Shown piece by piece: positions 7,505 through 18,100 of a stretch of DNA of 47,119 nt. The notes beneath the pieces were generated by a model, which saw only the letters and a list, made by a program, of their open reading frames with translations, ran no database searches and was not told the DNA's origin. The translations under genes were made by a program, and so were the position numbers. The DNA comes from Lentimicrobium sp. (GTDB taxonomy: Bacteria > Bacteroidota > Bacteroidia > Bacteroidales > Lentimicrobiaceae): NCBI GenBank assembly GCA_023957275.1, contig JAMLHF010000034.1:1-47119 (forward strand), given 5' to 3'. Positions within the stretch are counted from its first letter, which is position 1, and the number at the start of each line of letters is the position of its first letter.

Positions 7505-7512
7505 CAAAGATA
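7505..7512 (-). promoter_or_regulatory. -7 box for the mgtE leader
   Basis: TATCTTTG on the minus strand, an exact TAnnTTTG. The inferred start near 7498 gives a leader of about 110 nt, too short for the M-box magnesium riboswitch. Confidence 0.6.
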
Positions 7513-7682
7513 AGTTTTTCCTGCAGAAACCTGTTTTCATCGGTTCAATTTCCGGACAGAATCTGAACATTATTTCAATCAGGGGGTTAAATATTATTCA
7601 CCTGAAAGCTATTGTACAGGTTCAAAATCAAACATATAGCTTTCGCAGGCAGATTTATTCAGTTTGCGGATTACCGTTGCTT

Positions 7683-7690
7683 TATCTTTG
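7683..7690 (+). promoter_or_regulatory. -7 box for exported deformylase
   Basis: TATCTTTG fits TAnnTTTG. Transcription would start near 7697, which excludes the upstream TTG at 7612 as a start and selects the ATG at 7705, with an almost leaderless mRNA. Confidence 0.55.
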
Positions 7691-7704
7691 TAAAAATATT
7701 TCCT

Positions 7705-8352
7705 ATGCGTTGTTTGTATTCATTGGTTTTATGGCTTGCACTTTTTCCCGGCATTGTATTAAGTCAGGATTTTACCCCATCAGAGCAGGCATTGATTATG
7801 ACGGGGGATACGGCCGGGATGATGCGGGTGTTGCTTAGTACCTCTGCGGATGATCTTAAAGTACTCACAGCTGAAAGCGCCGATATCAGCCCTGATGAAC
7901 CCCTGCTTCCCCTGCTGGCGCAGCGTATGCTGCTTACCATGCGCGACACGGCCAACCCCGGCGTGGGCATTGCCGCCCCGCAGGTCGGGATAAACCGGAA
8001 TGTTTTCTGGCTGCAGCGATTTGATAAACCGGGATTTCCCTTTGAATTCCTGATTAATCCACGCATCCTGAGCTATTCCTCCCTGCAACGCAGGGGAGGG
8101 GAAGGTTGCCTTTCAATTCCGGATACCAGGGGTGAAGTGCTGAGGAGTTATGCCATTATGGTTGAATACCAGGATTATACAGGCGGATGGCATACCGAAC
8201 TGCTGGAAGATTTTACAGCCGTCATCTTTCAGCATGAATATGACCACCTGGGGGGTATGCTTTTTACCGAAAGGATCAGCGATCAGAAGCATACACCCGC
8301 CCTTCCGCTTCCTGAAGGTCTGGAACTGTTGATGATGCCTGCCGGCCGGTAA
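7705..8352 (+). CDS. Exported peptide deformylase-like protein
   Basis: 215 residues from the ATG at 7705. Residues 1-20 form a type I signal peptide (hydrophobic core, LS-Q cleavage), so the enzyme should be periplasmic or secreted. The catalytic part has all three deformylase motifs: GVGIAAPQ with Gln93, EGCLSIP with Cys135, and QHEYDH with His177, Glu178 and His181 as metal ligands and base. Classical deformylases act on nascent chains in the cytoplasm and have no signal peptide, so this one must have another role, perhaps on exported formylated peptides. An insert of about 45 residues separates the signal from the core. Confidence 0.88.
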   Translation: MRCLYSLVLWLALFPGIVLSQDFTPSEQALIMTGDTAGMMRVLLSTSADDLKVLTAESADISPDEPLLPLLAQRMLLTMRDTANPGVGIAAPQVGINRNVFWLQRFDKPGFPFEFLINPRILSYSSLQRRGGEGCLSIPDTRGEVLRSYAIMVEYQDYTGGWHTELLEDFTAVIFQHEYDHLGGMLFTERISDQKHTPALPLPEGLELLMMPAGR

Positions 8353-8368
8353 ATGTCAGGATGTAATG

Positions 8369-8707
8369 TTATTTATTCCCGGCTGCCATAAAATACATAC
8401 TGACGGATAGCAGCAACAGGTTTAAAACCTGTCCGCTGGTAACCGCAGGCACGAATCCCAGATAGAGACTATAGGCGAACAATAAAACCAGCAGCAGTGC
8501 TGAAATCACTGTCAGCGAAGGTTTTGAGGTGAAACCGCCCGCAAACAGAAGCGTTGCGAACAGCACAAAAGCAAGTGCGATGTAAAACGACTGGGTCTGG
8601 TATTGCAGGGCCAGGATGGTCTGTCCGTGCTGAATCACAAGCCAGGTAAGCAATGTGATACGCAGCAGCCATTTGGATAACTGAAGCAGCGATTTTACCG
8701 GTTTCAT
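8369..8707 (-). CDS. Small four-helix membrane protein
   Basis: 112 residues, almost entirely four hydrophobic segments (about 13-32, 41-58, 64-83 and 88-107) joined by short loops, with a basic N-terminus. No family recognised. It begins 9 bp after the aspS stop on the same strand, so it is probably cotranscribed with aspS; nothing links the functions. Confidence 0.75.
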   Translation of the reverse strand: MKPVKSLLQLSKWLLRITLLTWLVIQHGQTILALQYQTQSFYIALAFVLFATLLFAGGFTSKPSLTVISALLLVLLFAYSLYLGFVPAVTSGQVLNLLLLSVSMYFMAAGNK

Positions 8708-8716
8708 CGGAGGGGG

Positions 8717-10462
8717 TTATAAATTGATTTTAAGTTTTAATTCATCCAGTTGTTCCTGTTTGATCGGGGCCGGTGAGTCGATCATCACATCGCGGCCGGC
8801 ATTGTTCTTCGGAAATGCGATATAATCACGGATGCTTTCGGAACCACCGAAAAGCGAGCACATGCGGTCGAAGCCGAATGCGATGCCGCCATGGGGAGGC
8901 GCGCCGTATTCAAAGGCGTTCATCAGGAAGCCAAACTGCGCCTGGGCGTCCTCATCGGTAAATCCCAGGATGGTGAACATTTTCTTCTGCAACTCTTTGT
9001 TGTGGATACGGATGGAGCCTCCGCCTATTTCCACTCCGTTGATTACCAGGTCATAGGCGTTGGCGCGCACCCTCCCCGGATCGCTGTCGAGCAGGGGAAT
9101 ATCTTCCGGCTTCGGAGAGGTAAACGGATGGTGCATGGCATAGTAACGCTGTGTTTCTTCATCCCATTCCAGCAGGGGGAAATCAACCACCCAAAGAGGG
9201 GCAAATACTTCCGGATTGCGCAGCCCAAGCTGATTACCCATTTCCAGGCGCAACTCTGATAAAGCCTTACGGGTTTTGGCGGTATCACCGGCCAGGATCA
9301 GCATCAGGTCTCCGGGCCTGGCTTCAAAGGCGGCCGCCCATTTTTTCAGGTCCTCTTCACTGTAGAATTTATCTACCGACGACTTAAGCGAGCCGTCTTC
9401 ATTGTACCTCACGTAAATCAACCCTCCGGCACCGATTTGCGGACGTTTCACAAAATCGGTGAGGGTGTCAAGCTGCTTGCGGGTATAACCGGCGCATCCT
9501 GTGGCATTGATTCCTGCCACCAGCGCGGCATCATCAAATACCTTAAAATCTTTTCCCTTTACCAGATCGGTGATTTCCACAAAGGTCATCCCGAAACGGA
9601 TATCCGGTTTGTCGTTGCCGTAATTTTTCATGGCATCGGCAAACGTCATACGGGGCAGGGCTTCTATCTCAACGCCTTTCACCGTGCGGAACAGGTATTT
9701 GGTTAGGCCCTCGAAGGTGGATAGGATATCATCCTGGGTTACAAACGACATCTCACAGTCAATCTGTGTGAACTCAGGCTGTCGGTCGGCCCTCAGGTCC
9801 TCATCGCGGAAGCATTTCACGATCTGAAAATACCTGTCGAAGCCGGCGACCATCAGCAGTTGCTTGAAGGTTTGCGGTGACTGGGGAAGGGCATAAAACT
9901 GACCTTCGTTCATCCGCGACGGCACCACGAAATCACGGGCCCCTTCGGGTGTCGATTTGATGAGTACCGGTGTCTCCACTTCGATAAACCCGATGTTGTT
10001 CATGTAGTTACGGGTTTCAATAGCCATACGGTGCCTGAGCATCAGGTTGTCGCGCACAGGATTCCGCCGGAGGTCCAGGTAGCGGTATTTCATACGGAGC
10101 TCATCTCCGCCGTCGGTATTGTCCTCGATGGTGAAGGGCGGAATTTTAGAGGAATTCAGCACTTCAAACTGATTAACGATGATTTCAATTTCACCGGTAG
10201 GGATTTTCAGGTTTTTGTTGCTCCTTTCGGCAACGGTCCCCGTGACGGAAATCACAAATTCCCGCCCGAGCTTTCGGGCTGACTCACAAAGCGGAGCATT
10301 GCTATCCATATTGAAAACCAGCTGCGTGATTCCGTATCGGTCGCGCAGATCGATGAATGTCATTCCGCCCAGGTCGCGCGAACGCTGAACCCATCCTGAA
10401 AGGGTAACGGTATTTCCGGTATGATTGAGGTTTAATTCTCCGCAGGTATGTGTCCGAAGCAT
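8717..10462 (-). CDS. aspS: Aspartyl-tRNA synthetase
   Basis: 581 residues, bacterial type. It charges tRNA-Asp with aspartate using ATP. Layout: anticodon-binding OB domain (about 1-105), class II catalytic core with motif 2 around [18 protein letters not shown] (about 215-232), the bacterial GAD insertion (about 280-420) and motif 3 GIAFGFDRM near residue 530. The GAD insertion marks bacterial rather than archaeal or eukaryotic enzymes. First gene of a two-gene unit with the small membrane protein. Confidence 0.97.
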   Translation of the reverse strand: MLRTHTCGELNLNHTGNTVTLSGWVQRSRDLGGMTFIDLRDRYGITQLVFNMDSNAPLCESARKLGREFVISVTGTVAERSNKNLKIPTGEIEIIVNQFEVLNSSKIPPFTIEDNTDGGDELRMKYRYLDLRRNPVRDNLMLRHRMAIETRNYMNNIGFIEVETPVLIKSTPEGARDFVVPSRMNEGQFYALPQSPQTFKQLLMVAGFDRYFQIVKCFRDEDLRADRQPEFTQIDCEMSFVTQDDILSTFEGLTKYLFRTVKGVEIEALPRMTFADAMKNYGNDKPDIRFGMTFVEITDLVKGKDFKVFDDAALVAGINATGCAGYTRKQLDTLTDFVKRPQIGAGGLIYVRYNEDGSLKSSVDKFYSEEDLKKWAAAFEARPGDLMLILAGDTAKTRKALSELRLEMGNQLGLRNPEVFAPLWVVDFPLLEWDEETQRYYAMHHPFTSPKPEDIPLLDSDPGRVRANAYDLVINGVEIGGGSIRIHNKELQKKMFTILGFTDEDAQAQFGFLMNAFEYGAPPHGGIAFGFDRMCSLFGGSESIRDYIAFPKNNAGRDVMIDSPAPIKQEQLDELKLKINL

Positions 10463-10480
10463 AAAAATAGATTTAGGCCG

Positions 10481-10488
10481 CGAAATTA
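10481..10488 (-). promoter_or_regulatory. -7 box for aspS
   Basis: TAATTTCG on the minus strand, one mismatch from TAnnTTTG, about 20 bp before the aspS ATG. In the 281-bp gap between aspS and the gene at 10744 I see only this box and a short palindrome around ACATCAGTGATGT. Confidence 0.45.
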
Positions 10489-10743
10489 ATCATTATTATG
10501 GATTTTATTTCTGTAACATCAGTGATGTAGCGCAATCAGCCAAGTGTAATTCAGCTGCGGAATACCCATAAATACAGGCCAGACAATAATTTCCGTTTTT
10601 TTATACGTTTCAGGATGAAAATTCCTGATTTCCAGCGATTACTTTTCAGGATTTATTGTATTAATAAAATGATTATTCGCCTGACCATCCGGGATGCCAG
10701 CCGGGTGTAGCAATTATTTGGTATAAACTATAAGATAGTGATT

Positions 10744-11463
10744 ATGAATAAGCTACTACTCGCTTTTGCCATCCTGATATTTGCTGGTTATGAATTATCT
10801 GCCCAGCGGATTGAACTTGTTCCATACCCGGATGCTGTTTGTTATACCGAATCGGGAGTGGGAAATCTTTTTCTTTCCAACACCGAAGCCAGAGCGCTGA
10901 TGGAATATTTTGCAGCCGAGGATGTGCCTGATAAGATCATTCCGGTCAGGGAGGGCTATTTTTCAGGCTACCGCCTGTGCTATTCGATGGGGAAATGCGA
11001 TCCGCAAGCAGAAGCAGCCGACTGGATTCAGATCCTGACCATTGACAGGGATGCTGCATTGGAATATATTTCCGGGACAACTCCGGATGCCATCATTCTT
11101 CCTTTCAGTGGTTTAAAAGAGTGTGTGGGCCGGATTCATTCCAATGAAGAGTACAGCGATATTTTGGAGCGCTACAAACACCTGGCTTGCAGAATCTATC
11201 GCCAGGTTACCGGGCCCGACGGAGTGGTAACCGATGAAATGACCGCTTTGATAAAAAGCTGCCAGCTGCGTATCGACGGATCGGATCAGGCGATGTATGC
11301 CACTTCGGGTAAAGGCGGAGGCGTCTTCAGACTTGACAGGCAGGATAATCAAGCGATTGATCCCTGGAATGAATGGATCAGTTGTTTCAACGCAATAGAA
11401 AATCAGGGTTATATCACGCTGATTGAATTCAATCAGCCTCCGTTGACTCCTTTCCTGGAATAG
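10744..11463 (+). CDS. Hypothetical exported protein
   Basis: 239 residues from the ATG at 10744; an in-frame GTG lies two codons earlier. Residues 1-21 form a signal peptide (LSA-Q), so the product is exported. The mature part is acidic, has five cysteines spread through it and no obvious repeat or catalytic motif. No family recognised. It is followed 91 bp later by another orphan exported protein on the same strand. Confidence 0.75.
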   Translation: MNKLLLAFAILIFAGYELSAQRIELVPYPDAVCYTESGVGNLFLSNTEARALMEYFAAEDVPDKIIPVREGYFSGYRLCYSMGKCDPQAEAADWIQILTIDRDAALEYISGTTPDAIILPFSGLKECVGRIHSNEEYSDILERYKHLACRIYRQVTGPDGVVTDEMTALIKSCQLRIDGSDQAMYATSGKGGGVFRLDRQDNQAIDPWNEWISCFNAIENQGYITLIEFNQPPLTPFLE

Positions 11464-11554
11464 CAGGGTTCAGCTGAACTATTTATAGCTAAAAGCTTGG
11501 TTTTTAAGGAAAAATTTCGTAAATTGCGAAATAATCCCTTAAAAATATGGCATC

Positions 11555-12127
11555 ATGGCAAGGATCATTCTGCTGGTGTCATTGTTTCTTTCCTTATTGA
11601 CGGCCTGCGATAAGAAAGAGGATGACATGAATCCCGGCAAAGACTACACAGGCTTACTCACCCTCGAGTATACTAGGACCTTCCCGACTTTTCAGTCCGT
11701 CGTCAGCACGCAAGTGGACATCAGCAGTTCCGGAACGGTGGTGTTCAAACAGCCTCCGGTTACCGCTTTTAACGGGGAATCCGAAAAGATGATAGAAAAT
11801 GACAGAATCAGGATCAGGGAGGAAGGGAGTATTTCCATCTCAATGTTATCAGGCAAATGGGATAAGATGGACGGAAAGGAATACCTCCTGGTCAACCTGA
11901 CCTGTCAACTGGACGGTTTGAGGAATGTTTGGGAATGGGATGAATACCGGTGGATTCAATTAAGTGAAGTCCCATATTCACTGGAAAATCCGCTAGCATG
12001 CCCGATGAGCTTCAGGATTGACAATGCACTGATGTCGGAAGCCGTATGCGGTGGAAGTCTTACCGACAACTGGGGCATCAATTGTTTCAGGTGGAGACTG
12101 GTGCTTGTTCCGGTTTCCCTCAATTAG
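11555..12127 (+). CDS. Hypothetical lipoprotein
   Basis: 190 residues. A type II signal peptide ends in LLTAC with Cys18 as lipid anchor, followed by a short acidic and lysine-rich linker, then a beta-rich domain with three further cysteines. No family recognised. It is convergent with the alpha-2-macroglobulin gene, with only 29 bp between the stops and no clear terminator. Confidence 0.75.
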   Translation: MARIILLVSLFLSLLTACDKKEDDMNPGKDYTGLLTLEYTRTFPTFQSVVSTQVDISSSGTVVFKQPPVTAFNGESEKMIENDRIRIREEGSISISMLSGKWDKMDGKEYLLVNLTCQLDGLRNVWEWDEYRWIQLSEVPYSLENPLACPMSFRIDNALMSEAVCGGSLTDNWGINCFRWRLVLVPVSLN

Positions 12128-12156
12128 CCAGGTTTCTTTTCCGATCTTTCCGGGCG

Positions 12157-15100
12157 CTACCTGATTTCAATCATGATTCCCTCCGAATGGGCTGAGAACT
12201 CAGGAGCATACAGGCATTGTACCGAATTTATACCGTTCGAGAATGTGCCTTTCTGCGCCGCTGTCAGTGTATATTCAAATACCCAGGTGCCTTTCGGCAG
12301 GTAGCTGAAGAAGAAATTAGAAGCGGCATCGCGGGTGTTTTCGTAATAACCCAGTCCGCCGTTCCACCTGTATCCCGAAAGGGTGTTAACCGGCTCGAAA
12401 CCTGCCGCCCGCATGCTTTTCAGGTGCACGAATTCCAGATCGCGGTCGGTGCGGAGTTCTACCCTGACTACTACCTGATGGCCGACCCTGACGGGCTTTT
12501 CCCCGCTGATTTCTTCGAGAACAGGTCCGGCATCGGTATTGGATTTTATATAAAGCCTGCTGCTGATCTTCAGCGGACTGTCGTGTCCCGAAATCTTGTC
12601 GAGGTTTTCGAAATACTGCCAGTACATGGCACCCCAGGCCGGACCGGCGGTCGATTTACTGACTTCTATTTTGCCCATTGCGGGCAGTATCTCATCGCCC
12701 TGCCAGATGGTTTTCACATAACCCGTGCCGGCCTCAGGTTGGTTGTCGCGCGATGCCATCTCAACGGGTTTGCCTCCCAGGGTTACGCTTATACCGGATC
12801 CGGTTTGCAGCCAGTCGCCTCCGTGAAGCAGCAGCGCATAAACGGCATCGGCGGTTGCACGTGAGGTAGCCCAGCGTTGTGTTTGCTTCTGCTTCAGCAG
12901 CCAGGTTTTCATCTGGTCAACGGCTTTCGGATCATTGCCAAGTTCTTCGAACAGTTCAATCAGCAGGGCCTGGGTTTCCACCGGAGCCTGATGCCAGAAA
13001 TACCCTCCCCGGTTGTCGCGCCAGTACATGCCCAGTTCAGGATGTGTAATTGCCCGTTCAAGCAGCGATTTCATAATGGCATTGGCCGTGTTCAGATCCC
13101 CGATGCGGCCGGCCCAGAGCGCAATCATTCCCTGAGCGTACAAGCCCTGCGAAGTCCAGTATTTCCGGGCCTGTTTTCCAAAATATGCCAGCGCATCCGA
13201 AGCTTTATCATCTTTACGGATAACATCCTGCAGATAACCTGATGCAAACAGGTATTGCAGATGCTCCAGACCCGGATGCTGTTTGTCGAAGTCTTTGGGA
13301 TGGTCCTTCATAATCCGGTTGTAGTCTTCGGTCATCCGCATGTTCAGGTAGCTGCTGGCCCGGCTGATCATTTCGAGGGAAGCCTGGTCCTGCTTCAGAT
13401 CCATAACTTTCAGATAATGCAGGCGTCCGAAGCCTGTCATAATGAGCTGGGTGATGTACCGGCTTTCGGGCATGCCCTCAAACCAGGGCCATCCGCCGTT
13501 GGCCGACTGCATTTGCTGAAGTTTCTGTTTCGCGGCCTCCTGCATGGATGCCATACGGTTTACATCAAACATCAGGGCAATGCGCTGTTTTTGCTCCGAC
13601 TCGTTCTTTCCTTCCATCAGCCAGGGCGTTTCCTCCAGCACCAGGGCTTTCAGTTCCTGATTCTTTTCCAGATTCGAAAGCAGGGCATCCGGGCTGAGGT
13701 TCTTCCAGGTTTCAAAAACGGCACGGATCTTCGGACTGCTGTTTGCAATATAGGAAGCAAGACTGTTGGCATACAGCCGGTTAAATACCGCATCGGAGTT
13801 TTCATGCGTTTGTCCGGCAAGATAGGGGAGGGCCTGCACCGCGTACCAGGCAGGATTGGATGTAAATTCAAGCGTCAGACGGTGGTTTCGTAAGGTTTGG
13901 CTACCCCCCGGCTGTTCTGTCAGTTTGCTGAAATCAAATGATCTGGATTCGTTTCCGTTGATGGGCAGGGGCAGGGTTTCGGTAACCAGCATACGGTTGG
14001 TCAGCACCGGCAGCATCACCTCTTCCCCGTCGCTGTGATTTCCGGCAACGGCTGTTATCCGCACCATCACGGCCTCCATGCCTTCGGGTATGGCGATCTG
14101 CCATTCCACAACGGCATTCCCGGCCGGTTCAAGTTCAAACGGTTTGGATGAAAGGGTATTTCCGAAAACGGCATCTGCCGGCATCATGGTCAGGGCATCG
14201 AACAATTCAAGCCGGGCGGTTCCCTGTAACGGATTATCAGCAAGGCTGCTGACTTTCGTCTGAATTACCATTTTATCCCCTTCACGGAAAAAGCGGGGCA
14301 GGTTTGGAGTAACCATCAGTTCTTTTCGGGTAACCACTTCTTTGCTGAACTGCCCGTATCGCAAACCGGTGGTGTGCGCAAGTCCCATGAAATTCCAGCG
14401 GGTAAGGGCTTCAGGTACGGTAAACTCCACCCAGACCTCTCCTTCCGCATTGGTGGTAAGGTGGGGATAAAAGAATGCCGTTTCGTTCAGATTTCGCCTG
14501 ATTTGCGGGGGCTCAGCCTGTTTTACGGCTCCGGGCCCTGTCAGCGTCTGATCGCTGATCAGGCCATCTGTATCGTCCGCGGCCGGTGTAACAGCCATTG
14601 CCTCAGGCATGCTTTCTTCCATGTTTTTCATCATTCTGGCAGTCCTTCCCGCAGCAAACCGCCGGAATCCTCCGTACATGCCGTATCCGAACCAGTTTAA
14701 GGCGTCATAGCTGCGGATTGCCGGATAAACAGGTTCTGTGGTCAGTCCGGGAAGGGTATATCCCGTGCCGGAAGCAAATGCGTTCCGGGTTTCCCACTCA
14801 GGATTGTTGTATTGCTTTTCCGAAAGATTAAAATACCAGTTATGCGGTAAAATGGCATCCAGGGATGCATCGTACATACCGGCCAGCAATTCCGCATCCA
14901 GCGGCTTTTGACCGGGATCTGTAATCTTAAGCTTCCATTTTTCGGTACCTCCGGGCAATAGGGGACTCCGGAAAGTCTCAAAAGCCACATTGAGCTGATT
15001 CCGGCTGTCGGGGACAGTCACGGCGGTTGAATAATGATAGCTGCGGTTGTCGTAGACCAGGGTCAGACTGATTTTTACTTCTCCGGTAAAAGTCTCCGGT

Positions 15101-18100
15101 ATTTTATAAGAAAGCACCGCCTGAGCCTGTGAAATCTTTATCCGTTCACGGTGAACCGATTGCTCCTGCATCATCACTTCAAAGTACATCCGGGCGTTTT
15201 TCAGGGCTGAGGCAGTCAGTAAGCGGATTGTTTCCCCCGTTTTCGGAGCCGGGGTAAGCAAATAGGCCCACAAAGCCTCATTCGCCGGCGCTTTTTTCGA
15301 TTCCGGTGAAATGATCCTTACCACTTTATCAACCGTAACCCGCTCACCAAATGCATCCACGGCGCTCAGGCTGATCAGGTAACGGCCGGGGTCCCATTTA
15401 TCCAGTCCCGCGAAGGAAACCATGCTGTCGCTTGCGGTATGATAGTTCTTCCTGAAAACGGATTTTCCCTTTTCTCCCGGTGTTTTATCCTCGTTCAGAA
15501 AAACATCGGAAGGCAGCCTTCGGATAAATTCTTCGCGGGAATAGACAGCTGTATCCGGAGCATCCCACAAGCGCGGGCGGGTATAGCGCGCAGGCTCATT
15601 CAGGGCAAATACCTCCACGCTTACATCAACCGGAGTTTTTTCGCCGTTCAGATTTGTGGTACTCAGTTTGTAACTGCTTCCCGCTTCACGGTTGATGATT
15701 TCGGGAACCGACAATTCCGCCAGCAGCGCTTTGTTGCTTACCTGTACCACTGTTGTCGCCGAACGGGTTTCCCCATTGATATCGGTTACATCCGAATAGA
15801 TGGTGTAGGTGAATAGCGGGTTGTTTTTCAGCTGTGCCTGCGGATCGGGCACTGCCGTGAAGCTGATCGAAAATGTGCCATCCGGTTCCGTAATTAGGGT
15901 TCCGTTGGCTATTTCACTTTCAGGCCGGTGAAACGGATAAAAACCCCATCCAAACCTGAAAAAGGGCCATGAAACCGAACGTACCACCCGGTAGCTGACC
16001 ACGGCCCCGCTTACCGGAACTCCGGTATAACTCTCGGCTCTGCCCGGAACAGTAACCTGTTCATTCAGCCGGTAACTGCCTTTAACAGGCATAAATTCCA
16101 CTTCAAATTTCGGTCGTTTGTACTCTTCCACATTAAAATAGGCGCTTCCGCTTTTATTGTCGATGCGGTACTGACCGCCCGGACCTGAAACCGGAAGTAC
16201 GAAAGAACCGCTGAATGAACCGTATTTATTTGAGGTCACCTCAAGCGATGAAATTTCCCGGCCATTGGCATCGAAAATTGAAACCACCGATTGGTTGCCG
16301 GTCAAAATCCGGTTATTGTCCTCGTCGGATCCGACAACAATTCCCTTGAAATAAATGGTTTGTCCCGGCCGGTATATGGAGCGGTCGGTAAACAGGAATG
16401 TTCTTGTTTTTTCCCCGGTGTTCCATCGGGTATCGCGGTAAGGAGTGAAATAGTTTTCGGCTACCAGGCGGTCATTATCCAGGGTGAAATCGAAAGAGAG
16501 GTTCCTGTAGTTCCGTTCACCTGTACTTTTAACCAGGAACATTCCTTCCGCATCGCTGCGGTAGACATCCCCGTTTTTCCGCTCATTGCTGCGTGTCCGG
16601 TAGTTATACTCACGGGTAAAGGTCTGGATTTTAACATCTTTTACGGGTTCGCCGGTTTCCCGGTTCAACACCCTGAAAACACCCGAACCATCGGTGTTTC
16701 TCCGGTTTACATAGCTGAGGGCCGATGACCAGAAGTCCTGCATGGCAACCGGACTGCTTTTCGGGTCGAAAGCGCTGTTGGAAGATACAATCAGGAGGTG
16801 GTATCCCGCTTCGGTGGCCGGGTGGATTGCCTCGATGCTGTGACTTTTGTAATCTCCGGTTTCGGGCAGACGGATGTTCCACTCTTTCAGGGATTTCAGT
16901 TTCAGGTATTTTTCTGCCGAACGTTCGCTGTAGAGTTCCTGTTTCACATTGACATTTTCGTCGTAGTTTAATTCTATCAGGCGGAACCAAAGTTGCCGGG
17001 TATTTCTGAAATTGACCAGCAGGGGAAATTCCCTTCCCGGATTCACTTCCCTGCCAAGGGTAATACTCAGCGATGGCGCTTCGATGGAATTCAGGATAAT
17101 CCGGCAATTTTTCGCACCATCACTTCCGGGATACTGTCCGATGGCTTTCAGGCACCAATCGCGGGCAATCACGTAATTGCGGCCGGTTTCCTCTCCCGGG
17201 GCCTTAAAACCCTCTTCTTTTTCCTGCCAGAAGCGGGCAATTTTTTCAATTACATCGGCGGCAACCACATTGCCCCTGTATTTTTCCTCCAGCCGGAGCA
17301 GGGTGGCCAGGTACAGGCTGTCGGCCGACTTTACGTTACCGTTGGTCTTTACAAAATCGAGGCGTTTAAGGGCGGCATCCATCAGCGGTAGCGGATCGCC
17401 GGAGCCGGTGTGGAATTTTTCCACTGACTGCGCGATCCTTAACGCCTGATAATGAAAGGAGAGGCTGTCAGACGTTTCTATATTAAGCTTTGCAAATACA
17501 TCAGGCTCAGCCAGCAGGCCGGGATCCTGCATCGTAAAGGGCCTTACAGGGCGGGTAAGGGAGGCTTCGTCGTTTATAAAGAAATCGATGGCCCTGTGCG
17601 CCAGGAAGTCATAAAGCGTTGGCCTGAATTTTTTCGATCCTTCCGCGGTTTCAAGTATGGGATCGTACCCTTTCAGTGAGACCGACTGCAGCAGACCGGC
17701 ATCTGAAAGAGAGGCTTGGTAATGCTGTGAAACCTTTTCCACAAAGCGCCGGGCATCCCAGGTCGCCATATCCGTTGACTGGTCATTCTTCACAACGGTC
17801 TGATCGAGGATGCGGTAGCGGTTTTGCTGATAATACTGCCAATAGAGCTCAGCCAGCATGGAGTTCAGCACCTGCCTTGCAGGTTCCGCTTTTAGGGACA
17901 GATTTTTTTCTGTTTCACCGATATAATTCTCAATGAAATTTTCCTCAAAATCGCTGCGCAGCCTTAATTGATAGATCGATGCCTTCAGGAATTCCGGGAT
18001 ATCGCCCTTCCGTTCCGTTTCCGGAAGGTAGGCATTCACCAGCTCCAGCGCCGACTGCGGAAGCCCCTGCGCTATCAGGGAGTCCACCGTTTTCCAGATC

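Noticed and set aside
7393-7512. M-box magnesium riboswitch before mgtE
   Set aside because: The leader is about 110 nt, shorter than the M-box, and lacks its multi-helix layout.
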